Positions 18,760 to 27,293 of a stretch of 64,000 bases of DNA are shown here, piece by piece (position 1 is the first letter of the stretch; each line of letters starts with the position of its first letter). Source of the DNA: G963676655 sp963676655. GTDB lineage: Bacteria > Verrucomicrobiota > Lentisphaeria > Victivallales > Victivallaceae. The translations under genes and the position numbers were made by a program. The stretch covers positions 620,001-684,000 of the forward strand of contig CAXXKX010000005.1 of the NCBI GenBank assembly GCA_963676655.2, written 5' to 3'. The notes below the pieces were generated by a model that was given only the letters and a program-made list of their open reading frames with translations, did no database searches and was not told the origin of the DNA.

Positions 18760-20319
18760 ATGAAACGAACATTATTAATTATGGCGTTGCATGCAATGAT
18801 AACCCCCGGAGTTGCCGCAGAATTAAAATTCTCCGGGATACTTGGACAAAGTCAACCGGAAAGCGCTCCTCCTCTGCGTCAAACGTCTGTCAGGAGTTCA
18901 GTAAATGCCCCCGACGGCACCGTACTATTTTCCAATGACGATGGTGTTTATGCCCTAAATACAAAATCTAGGATTGCGAAAAAGGTGAACGAGCTAAACG
19001 GCATATTATTAACCGATGGACGAAAGGTTTTCTTGCGTCGGAATACCATCATTTATCAATTGGAATCCCAGCCAAACGGCATGTACAAGGCAAAACGCTT
19101 CACTGATCTGAGACGGGGATACAACCGGGTCGGCATTGTCGATGTGACCAACACTCAAAGATTTGGCAAGTTACTCAAGTTTTTCGCCTACGATGCAAAA
19201 AACAAGCAGGTATTCGGGTGGGATAATGCCGGCAAAGAATTGGGCGTAATTTTAAATTTGGCCGACTTTAATAGCAAAGGAAGAGTCTTGGATGTCGCGG
19301 TACTACCAGAGCACGGTTATATGGTGGTGAGTACAGAATATCCTGATTTGCATGTCTATCGTTTTGATCAAAATGGTAAAAATGTACCAGGAGGAATCTG
19401 GCCGCAACGTGTCCCGGCCAACTATCTGGCACTTAACAAACACCGACTGTGGGCGTGCTATGCTAATGCAAGGCCATTGGAAAATACTATTTCCGGCGAC
19501 AAACCATTGGTACTGGGAGACCACAACGACACTTATGTCTACTCGGTTTCAAGCAGTGGAGATGACGGTTATTTTCTTGCTTGCTCTCAAGGGCTCAAAT
19601 ACTATAACTTGACGAGACCGAAACAGTGTGATTATCGGATCGGCGGAATTAATAACCAGATGGCTCTGGCCCTTGCAAATGGGTTGATTATTGGTATTCG
19701 GGGAAACGGCATTATTTGTCTGAATCTGGATGATTTACCTGATAGTCCGTTACTGAATACCGGTAATGAGCCCTGGCGTGTCGGCGGCAATTGGAGTTCT
19801 ATTGGTATCGCCACGGCTGCAGACGGTCAAACATTCTTGATTCTCGATAGCAAGTTGAATACCGCATGGCGGTTTAATCCAGCAATAACTAAGTGGAATG
19901 ACAAAAGCCGAATAGTCAACCTAAAACTAAAATTGACAAACCCTACAGATATAGCAATGGCCGGAACAACTATGGTCATCGCCGATGCCGGCAAACTTAA
20001 TGTTAGATGTGAGTTGATCAAACCAATCATCAAAGTTGATGCCTTTAACGATAATGAACTGATCGTGGCCGGCAGTAATTTTGTAGCATTACTGAAGCAC
20101 GGCAAGGTGGTTTGGGAACAACCTTTGGAAGCCAAGGACATTGCGACCATCGGCGACTATGTTGTGGTAGCCTGCGATGAATTATTGTTGTTGAACAAGC
20201 ATGGACAAACCGTATCGCGAGCGCCCTACAACCTTAGTTGTCTAGCTACCTCCGGACGCTGGTTAGTTGGAATGGATCCTGCAAAAAGTGCAATTCTCAG
20301 ATTTAAATTACAACTTTAA
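18760..20319 (+). CDS. Secreted beta-propeller-like protein
   Basis: 519 residues with a signal peptide (MKRTLLIMALHAMITPGVAA). The body is a run of short beta strands with repeated patterns such as GTVLFSNDDGVYALN, GYMVVSTEYPDLHVY and GQTFLILDSKLNTAWRF, typical of a WD/NHL/PQQ-like propeller. No catalytic residues can be named. It lies between the pseudopilin and a GH gene with 14 and 12 nt gaps, so it is probably co-expressed and may bind glycan or scaffold the enzyme. Confidence 0.65.
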   Translation: MKRTLLIMALHAMITPGVAAELKFSGILGQSQPESAPPLRQTSVRSSVNAPDGTVLFSNDDGVYALNTKSRIAKKVNELNGILLTDGRKVFLRRNTIIYQLESQPNGMYKAKRFTDLRRGYNRVGIVDVTNTQRFGKLLKFFAYDAKNKQVFGWDNAGKELGVILNLADFNSKGRVLDVAVLPEHGYMVVSTEYPDLHVYRFDQNGKNVPGGIWPQRVPANYLALNKHRLWACYANARPLENTISGDKPLVLGDHNDTYVYSVSSSGDDGYFLACSQGLKYYNLTRPKQCDYRIGGINNQMALALANGLIIGIRGNGIICLNLDDLPDSPLLNTGNEPWRVGGNWSSIGIATAADGQTFLILDSKLNTAWRFNPAITKWNDKSRIVNLKLKLTNPTDIAMAGTTMVIADAGKLNVRCELIKPIIKVDAFNDNELIVAGSNFVALLKHGKVVWEQPLEAKDIATIGDYVVVACDELLLLNKHGQTVSRAPYNLSCLATSGRWLVGMDPAKSAILRFKLQL

Positions 20320-20331
20320 AAAGAAAATGTC

Positions 20332-23199
20332 ATGAAATTATTATCTTCTTTATTACTACTCGGAGCCTTCGCGAGTCATGCGTCACCTAAGTTAACTGGC
20401 AGGACTGGAAATCCAGCCAATAGTATGTTTGTGCGCGGCAGACCAGTACCATTACATTTTCAGGCGTCAGGATTGCAACCTGATAGGAAGTTGTCGCTAC
20501 AGATCAATATTTTCGATCAGAATGATAAGTTGATAACCACCCACGAACTATCTCTAACTGCCGACACAGCCGGTAAGTGGGCTGGTTCTTTCGATGGTCC
20601 CGGCAATAAATATGGATTCTATCGGGTTCGAGCCAAACTGTCAAATGGCGCAACTCTGCCGAAAGTTGGTAGTCGTCCGGCTGGATGTCTTACTTACGCG
20701 GTGTTACCGGACCCCAAATCACGCAAGTTATACGGCATTGAAAATACTTTTTTTGGGCTGCACGGCAATTCTTCTGGTGACTCCAATTTAATGCCATGGC
20801 TAGGAGCCCGTTGGTGTTCTACTGGAGTATATAAGACCAAATCTGAAGTGGAACAGCACATTGAACAAAAACGCACTTCACTTTGGACTAATTGGAAAAC
20901 TTATACCTATGTTCCTTATCGCTTTACTAGTAACCCCTACCACTTTTGGACCAGAGAACAAATTGAGAAACACGCTTGGAGTCGTAGAACCGCTATCGGA
21001 CCCTATACCCGTTTTACTGATGCCGAAGGTAAAAAGTTATACATTCAAGCGAATGCCAAATTAGCCAAATACGGCTTACTTTACCAAGGAGACAATGATG
21101 TAATGCGTTATCAACCTTTATGGGAACCTGATCTGATTATGACCAATGCCCAGATTGAGGAAATTTACCGGGCGGCACGACAAGGCTTGCATTCCACTGA
21201 TCCTAACGCACTGGTACTTGGACCTTGCTTTCACTCCATCCATGCCAGTTCTGTATCCAAAATGGAAGAACTGTTTAAACTTGGCTTCCTTGATTATATT
21301 GATGAATTTACCATTCATCCATATATCAGATATCCGGTCGAAGCTAATGGCCTGGTACAAAATATTCGTCGTCTGAAAGGTTTGATTAAAAAATACAGTA
21401 AGGGACGCGGCATAAAAATCCGCGGAAATGAATCGGGGTATTCCGCTATTAATACTTCAAGTCAAGAACTTGTGCAAATGTATGGTCAAGTGCGCGCCAC
21501 GCTGATTTTGCTTGGAGAAGGCTTTGCCTCCAATGAACCTTTTTTTGGCTTCGACCACGACAAAAAATGTGTTGGTGATTATGGCTTGACCTATAATTTA
21601 ATGATGCCTGAAAAAATATGGGGAACAACGCAGGTAGCGCCGCGTCCGGTATTTCCGGCACTGGCAGCAGCTAGTCATATTCTCGAAGGACACAAAGCTA
21701 CCTGCGTCATTGATTTCCTTGGAGACTCCGTGCTTGGTTATAGTTATGCCGATCCCGATAACAATTGCGTAATCGCTTTATGGGACTTTGGCGGAAAAAA
21801 CTCAAAAGTTAATATCCCAGTTGGTGAGGATAGCATTGTAGTGGCTGATATCATGGGTAATAGAATAAACATTAAAACGGTTAACGGCAGCGTGAAATTG
21901 CAATTGTCTGAGTCTCCTCAATATTTGATTGGAGTGAGTCCGCAATTATGGGGAAAACACGTGGTTCGAAAGATTACTTTATCGGCTAAGGAAGTAAATG
22001 CAGTCGTTGGCAGCGCTGTTAAAATAACCGGCAAACTCGCAACAGCCGGAATGTTGCAGTTGGATTTCAATTCCGCATTGAAACTGCCCGCAAAAACCAT
22101 CAAACTCGATCGTCCCGGATCGTTTGAGTTTGTCTTTCAACTCCCGTCCACTATCCCACCGGATCAATATCCAGTGACAGTTAAATTATTGCGAAAAGGA
22201 AGAATCATAGAAGCAAGCGCAATTTTACTGGAAGTTCTGCCGCCAGTAAAAATTGATAACATACTAACAACGTTTATCGGTCAGACTCCGGCGCTTGAAA
22301 TACGTCTCACCAATTTAACAGAACACTGGGAGTACGGAAAGATTGCAACTAGAATTCCCGGGTATCCAGCAGCACGCAAACGTAAACCATTTACCTTGCG
22401 TCCCAAAGCGACCGCCTCCATCACCATTCCTTTTGACGACTTTGATATTTCACCATTTCAAGAAGTCATGGCAAGTATCAAAATAACATTGAACAACAAT
22501 TACCAATTCAGCCGCCAGATGAAAGTCAATTTTCTGCCTGCTCAATATTTGCAGGGAGTCGGCATAAATAATGATTTTTCGGCATGGAGTAAGGTTAAAT
22601 ATCATCCAGTCAACAACCAAGTGATCCGCGGTAACCACTATCATCACAGCCCGCAGGATCTTAATGCAGTAATCGGGTTCGGCTGGAATGAAAACTATTT
22701 GCTGTTTGATGTTCGGGTGGATGATGACGTTTTTTACCAACCTTTCAGTTGCTGGCGAATTTGGGATGGAGATTCTCTGCAATTTGGTTTTGCCAAGCAG
22801 AGGATCACATCCAAAAGATCCAATGAATTAGCGGAACGCTATGACTTGGCCTTCAGTGAGATTAACTTTGCACTAACCACAAAAGGAGCGGAGGCTAACC
22901 GAACTTTTTCATTCGACAAGAAACACTTCCCTTCTGGTGAAATCTCCTTATCAACATGTCCCAGGAAAATCAGCAAAATTACTGTCAACGACAAAACCTT
23001 AATCCATTATCGCATCGCGGTACCGTGGCAATTTTTAAACCTTTCAAAAGTCAAGGAGGGCATGAACATATACTGGGCAGCCATGATCAATGATCGTGAT
23101 CAACCCAGTCCCGCGCAATCGGATATCTCCGCATTAGGCGTTTTCAGTCTGAAGCAATCTCCCCCAAGCAACTTTGGCACTATCACGCTAACCAAATGA
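20332..23199 (+). CDS. Secreted clan GH-A-like glycoside hydrolase with CBM9-like C-terminus
   Basis: 955 residues with a signal peptide (MKLLSSLLLLGAFASHA). An N-terminal beta domain (about 25-130) precedes a TIM-barrel region (about 140-500). It has LWEPD with candidate acid/base Glu265 and RGNESGYS with candidate nucleophile Glu367, the spacing and context of GH-A enzymes such as GH39/GH5-like families. A C-terminal segment from about residue 740 (SAWSKVKYHP ... YLLFDVRVDDDVFYQ ... IWDGDSLQFGF) looks like a CBM9-type module. It is the last gene of the GntR-led operon. Exact family and substrate are not known. The stop is followed within about 30 nt by a transposase remnant. Confidence 0.75.
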   Translation: MKLLSSLLLLGAFASHASPKLTGRTGNPANSMFVRGRPVPLHFQASGLQPDRKLSLQINIFDQNDKLITTHELSLTADTAGKWAGSFDGPGNKYGFYRVRAKLSNGATLPKVGSRPAGCLTYAVLPDPKSRKLYGIENTFFGLHGNSSGDSNLMPWLGARWCSTGVYKTKSEVEQHIEQKRTSLWTNWKTYTYVPYRFTSNPYHFWTREQIEKHAWSRRTAIGPYTRFTDAEGKKLYIQANAKLAKYGLLYQGDNDVMRYQPLWEPDLIMTNAQIEEIYRAARQGLHSTDPNALVLGPCFHSIHASSVSKMEELFKLGFLDYIDEFTIHPYIRYPVEANGLVQNIRRLKGLIKKYSKGRGIKIRGNESGYSAINTSSQELVQMYGQVRATLILLGEGFASNEPFFGFDHDKKCVGDYGLTYNLMMPEKIWGTTQVAPRPVFPALAAASHILEGHKATCVIDFLGDSVLGYSYADPDNNCVIALWDFGGKNSKVNIPVGEDSIVVADIMGNRINIKTVNGSVKLQLSESPQYLIGVSPQLWGKHVVRKITLSAKEVNAVVGSAVKITGKLATAGMLQLDFNSALKLPAKTIKLDRPGSFEFVFQLPSTIPPDQYPVTVKLLRKGRIIEASAILLEVLPPVKIDNILTTFIGQTPALEIRLTNLTEHWEYGKIATRIPGYPAARKRKPFTLRPKATASITIPFDDFDISPFQEVMASIKITLNNNYQFSRQMKVNFLPAQYLQGVGINNDFSAWSKVKYHPVNNQVIRGNHYHHSPQDLNAVIGFGWNENYLLFDVRVDDDVFYQPFSCWRIWDGDSLQFGFAKQRITSKRSNELAERYDLAFSEINFALTTKGAEANRTFSFDKKHFPSGEISLSTCPRKISKITVNDKTLIHYRIAVPWQFLNLSKVKEGMNIYWAAMINDRDQPSPAQSDISALGVFSLKQSPPSNFGTITLTK

Positions 23200-23227
23200 A
23201 TTTTAACAAGATTACTCCAGTAGTATG

Positions 23228-23407
23228 AAAAAAATAGACGGCATTGTTACCTACTGGACATTTCGAGGAATATCAAACGCCTCAATGGAAGGCTTCAATA
23301 ATAAAATCAGATGGCTGATCAGACAGGCATACGGGTTCCGGGATAGTGAATACTTCAAATTGAAAATATTTCAACTTCCAGAGATTTCGAGCGTGAGGGA
23401 ATTATGA
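23228..23407 (+). pseudogene. ISL3-family transposase remnant (C-terminal fragment, left copy)
   Basis: About 60 codons match the end of an ISL3 transposase (GIVTYWTFRGISNASMEGFN, then a lysine/arginine-rich QAYGFRD and EYFKLKIFQL). In intact ISL3 transposases this is the extreme C-terminal part of the DDE domain. There is no upstream portion, so it is a fragment. It is nearly identical at DNA level to 45229-45404, in the same orientation, and the match runs past the stop codon into CGGCATAAACCGTCG. Confidence 0.8.
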
Positions 23408-23668
23408 TTTACGGCATAAACCGTCGATGAGGCCTTTAGCAGATACTTCGTCTAATTACCAGAGATGGGGTAGTATTTGAAAACAAAAGCCCCCTGCCCT
23501 ATTTTATAATTTGCTTGCAGCAAATAAATCACATTTTAAGAAATCTTGTCAACCTTTTTGAGTAAAATAAGTCTCACTTAAAGTTTTTAGTTTTTATATA
23601 GAGTTGTTAGTATCCGTAAGATGTGTCTTCTGGTAAATCAAAGAATTGTTTGACGTTATCTTATATCA

Positions 23669-25126
23669 TTATTCCCAATCACCTGATTTACGTACAGTCG
23701 TATAACCTATCTCACAATCTGGCAGTAACTTCCTCAATTGATCAACTTGTGAGGGAGTTATATCATAAAATCTTCTTGCATCTTTTGGGTTGGAGATAAT
23801 ATCTGAACTATTAATCTCTTTTAAGTTAAAGCAGCGTAAATTAATCAATTTCGCAAGCGGCTGCAAATTACTTATTCGGGGACAATGCACAATAGTTAAA
23901 TACTTTAATTTATGCAAATTAGAAAGTGGCTGCAAATCACTTATTTCCGGACAATTGTATAGTGTCAAATTCTCCAGGTTTGTTAAGCTTGATAAATTAT
24001 GCAAATTTTTTAACCCAGTTAAGCCGGTTATTACCAAATCCTGCAAACTTATCATATGCTTTAATACATTAAGATCTTTAATCCCCGGACAATTTTCAAT
24101 ATATAATATTTTCAACCCGGGTATAGAGGACAAGCAAGAAATATCATAAACCTCATATCTCATTTCATCAAAATTTGGAGGAAAACAAAACGATGGAAAA
24201 TACTGATAAGCGGAAAATCTCAGTTCATCTAAACCATTAATCCCATTGATTAGTTTATTGAATGTCTGCTGTGTCATATTTATTGGTAAGTGTATCCACT
24301 TAATATTGTTTTCGTTAATCTCATCAATATATTTTTTGACATTATACATATTCAGGTCAGGCAATAAAAAAATTCTTGGACAACCCGCCTCAATATGTAA
24401 GGCTTCACCAACTGAATTTTCCCGATATCTATACTTGCCACCTGAACGTGGAACAACAAACACCTCAATATCCACCTTTGGGACATAGTTCATCGGGGGG
24501 AAATTATTCCATTGTTCTTCAAAGTAATCTGAAACTGCCAGCCTGGTGGAATGCAGTTGTTTTTTGATGTTATCCGGCAAAGCTTCAGACTTAATTTTGT
24601 TTAGCATTTTAACTGCTTTTTCAAACTTACAATATGCAGCGTCAGAATCTCTATCATAACTCGTGTAATTGGAAGAGACATCGAATACAAAACGCAGAGT
24701 CGGCATGAGTTCAGCAAGAGCCTTCTGAGAGTTAATATCGATATCCGCATCACCATATAAATGAATATTTTCCTTAGAAAATGGCTTGATCATTTTTTTT
24801 AGTTTTAGAAGCTCATATTTCATTGCCTCCTCAACATCATTTGCTTTCTTTGTACTACATTCGGCAATTCCTGAAGAACGTATTATTGTGTCATTATTTA
24901 CAATATTAAACAATTTGTAAAAGAATATGATAGAAAGAATAACGGCAACAAGGAACACATAAATTTCAAAAAAATTTGTTAATTGAAAAGCCAACAGGCG
25001 AACATCGCGTGAAAGTTTTTTTGTCCTGGAATAAATAAAATCTTTTTTCCATTTTTGATAAAAATTCAACATAATTAATTTGAAGATGACTCCATGGCTA
25101 TTCACATTTTTCTTGTTTTTGTTCAA
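23669..25126 (-). CDS. Membrane-anchored leucine-rich-repeat protein
   Basis: Up to 485 residues. A basic N-terminus is followed by one transmembrane segment at about 52-70 (YVFLVAVILSIIFFYKLF). An unrecognised helical region precedes a C-terminal LRR array (about 320-450) with internalin-like units of about 22 residues, for example LKILYIENCPGIKDLNVL and LENLTLYNCPEISDLQPL. The start is uncertain: TTG at 25126 gives the full ORF, ATG at 25072 would be residue 19, and neither has a strong ribosome site. Very low GC and position inside the transposase-bracketed block suggest recent acquisition. The LRR face is probably for protein recognition; the partner is unknown. Confidence 0.75.
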   Translation of the reverse strand: MNKNKKNVNSHGVIFKLIMLNFYQKWKKDFIYSRTKKLSRDVRLLAFQLTNFFEIYVFLVAVILSIIFFYKLFNIVNNDTIIRSSGIAECSTKKANDVEEAMKYELLKLKKMIKPFSKENIHLYGDADIDINSQKALAELMPTLRFVFDVSSNYTSYDRDSDAAYCKFEKAVKMLNKIKSEALPDNIKKQLHSTRLAVSDYFEEQWNNFPPMNYVPKVDIEVFVVPRSGGKYRYRENSVGEALHIEAGCPRIFLLPDLNMYNVKKYIDEINENNIKWIHLPINMTQQTFNKLINGINGLDELRFSAYQYFPSFCFPPNFDEMRYEVYDISCLSSIPGLKILYIENCPGIKDLNVLKHMISLQDLVITGLTGLKNLHNLSSLTNLENLTLYNCPEISDLQPLSNLHKLKYLTIVHCPRISNLQPLAKLINLRCFNLKEINSSDIISNPKDARRFYDITPSQVDQLRKLLPDCEIGYTTVRKSGDWE

Positions 25127-25128
25127 CC

Positions 25129-25182
25129 ATAATGATCTTTAACTTTATCCTTACGCTGGTCAACTATATTAAAGATCATTAT
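25129..25182. promoter_or_regulatory. 14-nt perfect inverted repeat at the start of the LRR gene
   Basis: ATAATGATCTTTAA at 25129-25142 and TTAAAGATCATTAT at 25169-25182, arms perfect, 26-nt spacer. It lies immediately upstream of the TTG start at 25126, where it could act as an operator or as an mRNA stem that hides the start region. Confidence 0.55.
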
Positions 25183-25817
25183 ACAGGCACTTCACAATAC
25201 CTCCTTCACCAGCATATTTCCATTTAATATAAAGGCTGGAATCCATCATTATTATATATACATTGCAAGACTATTTTATGCAACCATTTCAAGACTTATA
25301 TTTAACCATTTTCGTCATTTGTTTTTCACAAAAATGCCTCCTATAACGATGCCCCTTACAGATAAAAACGCTTGCAATAAAAATATGAAGCCTTATATTA
25401 AAAAATGGAGTGGTATTCTGTAATCAGAAAGAAATTTAAGTTTTGATACGATGATGTAAAATACCGGATTGATTTTTGCAAGTTCATGGCTACCAAAGGT
25501 AATCATGCGCATGCAAAAAAGCAAAAAAGGAATTGACAGGTACTTGGCTCTTACGCATGCAACAAAAGTATATGTGTAAAGATGCCAGATTTTAGCTTCA
25601 CTTGCGTAAACCAAACCGGATTGAAATCATATGCAGGATTACCCCGGGAATTTCCAATTTCCGAACGGCCGAATTAACGGAATTGCAATCGGCAAAACAG
25701 GAGTGCGGAATAAAGGAGGTTTCTTTACTGGATCATATTGTTTTAGTAGAGAGAAAAAAAATGATGAACAGGCATAACGTTCGTTTTTATTCTTGCATCA
25801 AATGAAAGGAAATATTG
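25183..25817. other. Gap of ~635 nt with possible decayed RadC-like remnant
   Basis: The stretch holds no confident gene. On the plus strand, 25602-25805 reads ELTELQSAKQECGIKEVSLL followed by DHIVL, which resembles the C-terminal part of RadC/JAB-domain proteins, where an LLDHIIIG-like strand follows a helix. The HNHPSG metal motif is absent, so it would be a fragment at best. The minus ORF at 25393-25614 is not supported. Confidence 0.3.
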
Positions 25818-26306
25818 ATGAATCAAAATGCTGACAGATGGAGGTGGACAATTCAGACGTGGCAAAAACTGTCAATACGGATTGTGTTTACAGCAATATT
25901 TTGGTGGTTTATCGCACTTGTATGGCTGAGCAAATGGGCTTGTATTGCAAGAATGCCCCACAACACACATTGGGAATTTAATTTGTACTTATTATTCCTT
26001 GCATTAATAACAGCTGTCGGTACGGCGTTGATTACCAGTTTTTGCTTTTGTATTGGAGAAACATTTCACCAGCCTTTTGTGGGATATGTATTACCAATGA
26101 TTATTTGTACGGTTACCAGTGCAGGACAAGCATGGTATATTCCCAAATTGCCGGAACGACTTAAAGACGTAGATGTTCTATTTCGTGATACTGTTTTAGT
26201 CAGAATTTGCGGACATGCCGGCGCAGTGTTCATTTTAGTCTTTATTTCTATTGTGATTACGAAACACTTACTGGATATTGAGATACACCGTGAAATGTTT
26301 CCATAA
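25818..26306 (+). CDS. Multi-pass membrane protein, 162 aa
   Basis: ATG at 25818 follows GAAAGGA at a 7-nt spacing; the TTG one codon earlier is a less likely start. Four hydrophobic segments are visible: about 22-40 (IVFTAIFWWFIALVW), 56-80 (LYLLFLALITAVGTALI), 90-108 (VGYVLPMIICTV) and 130-152 (GAVFILVFISIVI). No family is recognised. It lies within the accessory block, 80 nt before a lipoprotein gene on the same strand. Confidence 0.65.
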   Translation: MNQNADRWRWTIQTWQKLSIRIVFTAIFWWFIALVWLSKWACIARMPHNTHWEFNLYLLFLALITAVGTALITSFCFCIGETFHQPFVGYVLPMIICTVTSAGQAWYIPKLPERLKDVDVLFRDTVLVRICGHAGAVFILVFISIVITKHLLDIEIHREMFP

Positions 26307-26388
26307 TATTAAAGTTCTCTTGCAGACTTCATGCCTGCACTATTATTCAAGTCATTAGGAGATTCGCATAACAGAAATGAGGTCTACC

Positions 26389-26991
26389 ATGAAACACCTG
26401 CGTTATATTAGAATATTTTCTCTGTCAATTGTTCTCACGATATGTCTTGCCGGTTGCGGGCGGCGCTCCCCTGACAATCTGGCAGGGTTCTCCAAAGCCT
26501 TGTTCGAGTCTGCCAGACAAAACGATATTGAGACTATTGTAGGCCAATATTGCATGAATATGGCAGATTCTAAACGGTATTTAGAAGATATCGTCAAGAA
26601 ATTTCCCGGTGTACCAGCTAAAATGAATCAGGACGTAACAGACGAACTCATTGCACAATCACATCGGAACGCATTCCGCATCTTTCGTAATTCATACGAA
26701 GATCTGCTTCAAGGAGAAGCGGTAAGTTTCTCCGCACGTAAAAATCAGCTCGGATCGTATACTCTGATAATTTGGGTGAAGCAAGAAAAAAAGTATAAGG
26801 GAATACTTATACAAAGTGTAATACTGACAGAAAGCGGATATAAAGTAAACGACTGGCTTGGGGCCATTTCTGTTCCCTATAAAAAGCCATCTTCCCTTAG
26901 TAAAAAGAGAGCAGTTCTCGTGGCCCACAACAAAGAGGAATGCACGTTTCCCAAGTCAGGAATCACATATGAGTGTGAATTCACAAACTAA
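26389..26991 (+). CDS. Predicted lipoprotein, 200 aa
   Basis: The start at 26389 is chosen because GAGGT lies 5 nt upstream; an in-frame ATG at 26377 would add four residues. The N-terminus MKHLRYIRIFSLSIVLTICL is followed by the lipobox LAGC, so the Cys should be lipidated. The mature part mixes helices and strands (IIWVKQEKKYKGILIQSVIL) with two C-terminal Cys, somewhat like DUF4878-type small lipoproteins, though I cannot assign a family. It sits in the accessory block upstream of the sigma-like gene. Confidence 0.65.
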   Translation: MKHLRYIRIFSLSIVLTICLAGCGRRSPDNLAGFSKALFESARQNDIETIVGQYCMNMADSKRYLEDIVKKFPGVPAKMNQDVTDELIAQSHRNAFRIFRNSYEDLLQGEAVSFSARKNQLGSYTLIIWVKQEKKYKGILIQSVILTESGYKVNDWLGAISVPYKKPSSLSKKRAVLVAHNKEECTFPKSGITYECEFTN

Positions 26992-27069
26992 AATGGCTAG
27001 GAGTTTGACTGCCATGACCATAAAAACACCAATTTTTTAACTAAAATAACCCTTATTATGTAAAGAATC

Positions 27070-27095
27070 TGAAAGATACGTAATATTCTCCCGTC
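27070..27095 (+). promoter_or_regulatory. ECF-type promoter block upstream of the sigma-like gene
   Basis: TGAAAG at 27070-27075 and CGTC at 27092-27095 with a 16-nt spacer. This fits the general ECF sigma pattern of an A-rich -35 and a CGTC-like -10. The block 27066-27120 aligns over about 50 bases with 29235-29289 upstream of the GH17 exoprotein gene, sharing TAATATTCTCCCGTC-like and ATAAGT-AAGAA segments. The leader to the start codon is about 200 nt. Confidence 0.6.
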
Positions 27096-27293
27096 ATTTA
27101 TAAGTGAAGAAACCGCAAACGAGCAACACCAGAGAATGCGATGGGTCTGGGGATTGTCTGTTTGTTGAAGCTAAGATTTGATATATGGGTAATTGAATTG
27201 ATTTGTTGCACTTTGATACGTTAACTGCTCAAGACAAGTTGACATTGAAAGTTTAGTGACTCACAATAACCGAATTATACGGGAAGTGGAAAC

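Noticed and set aside
23225..23407. Short ORF as an independent small gene
   Set aside because: It is clearly the C-terminal fragment of an ISL3 transposase, with a second copy at 45.2 kb.
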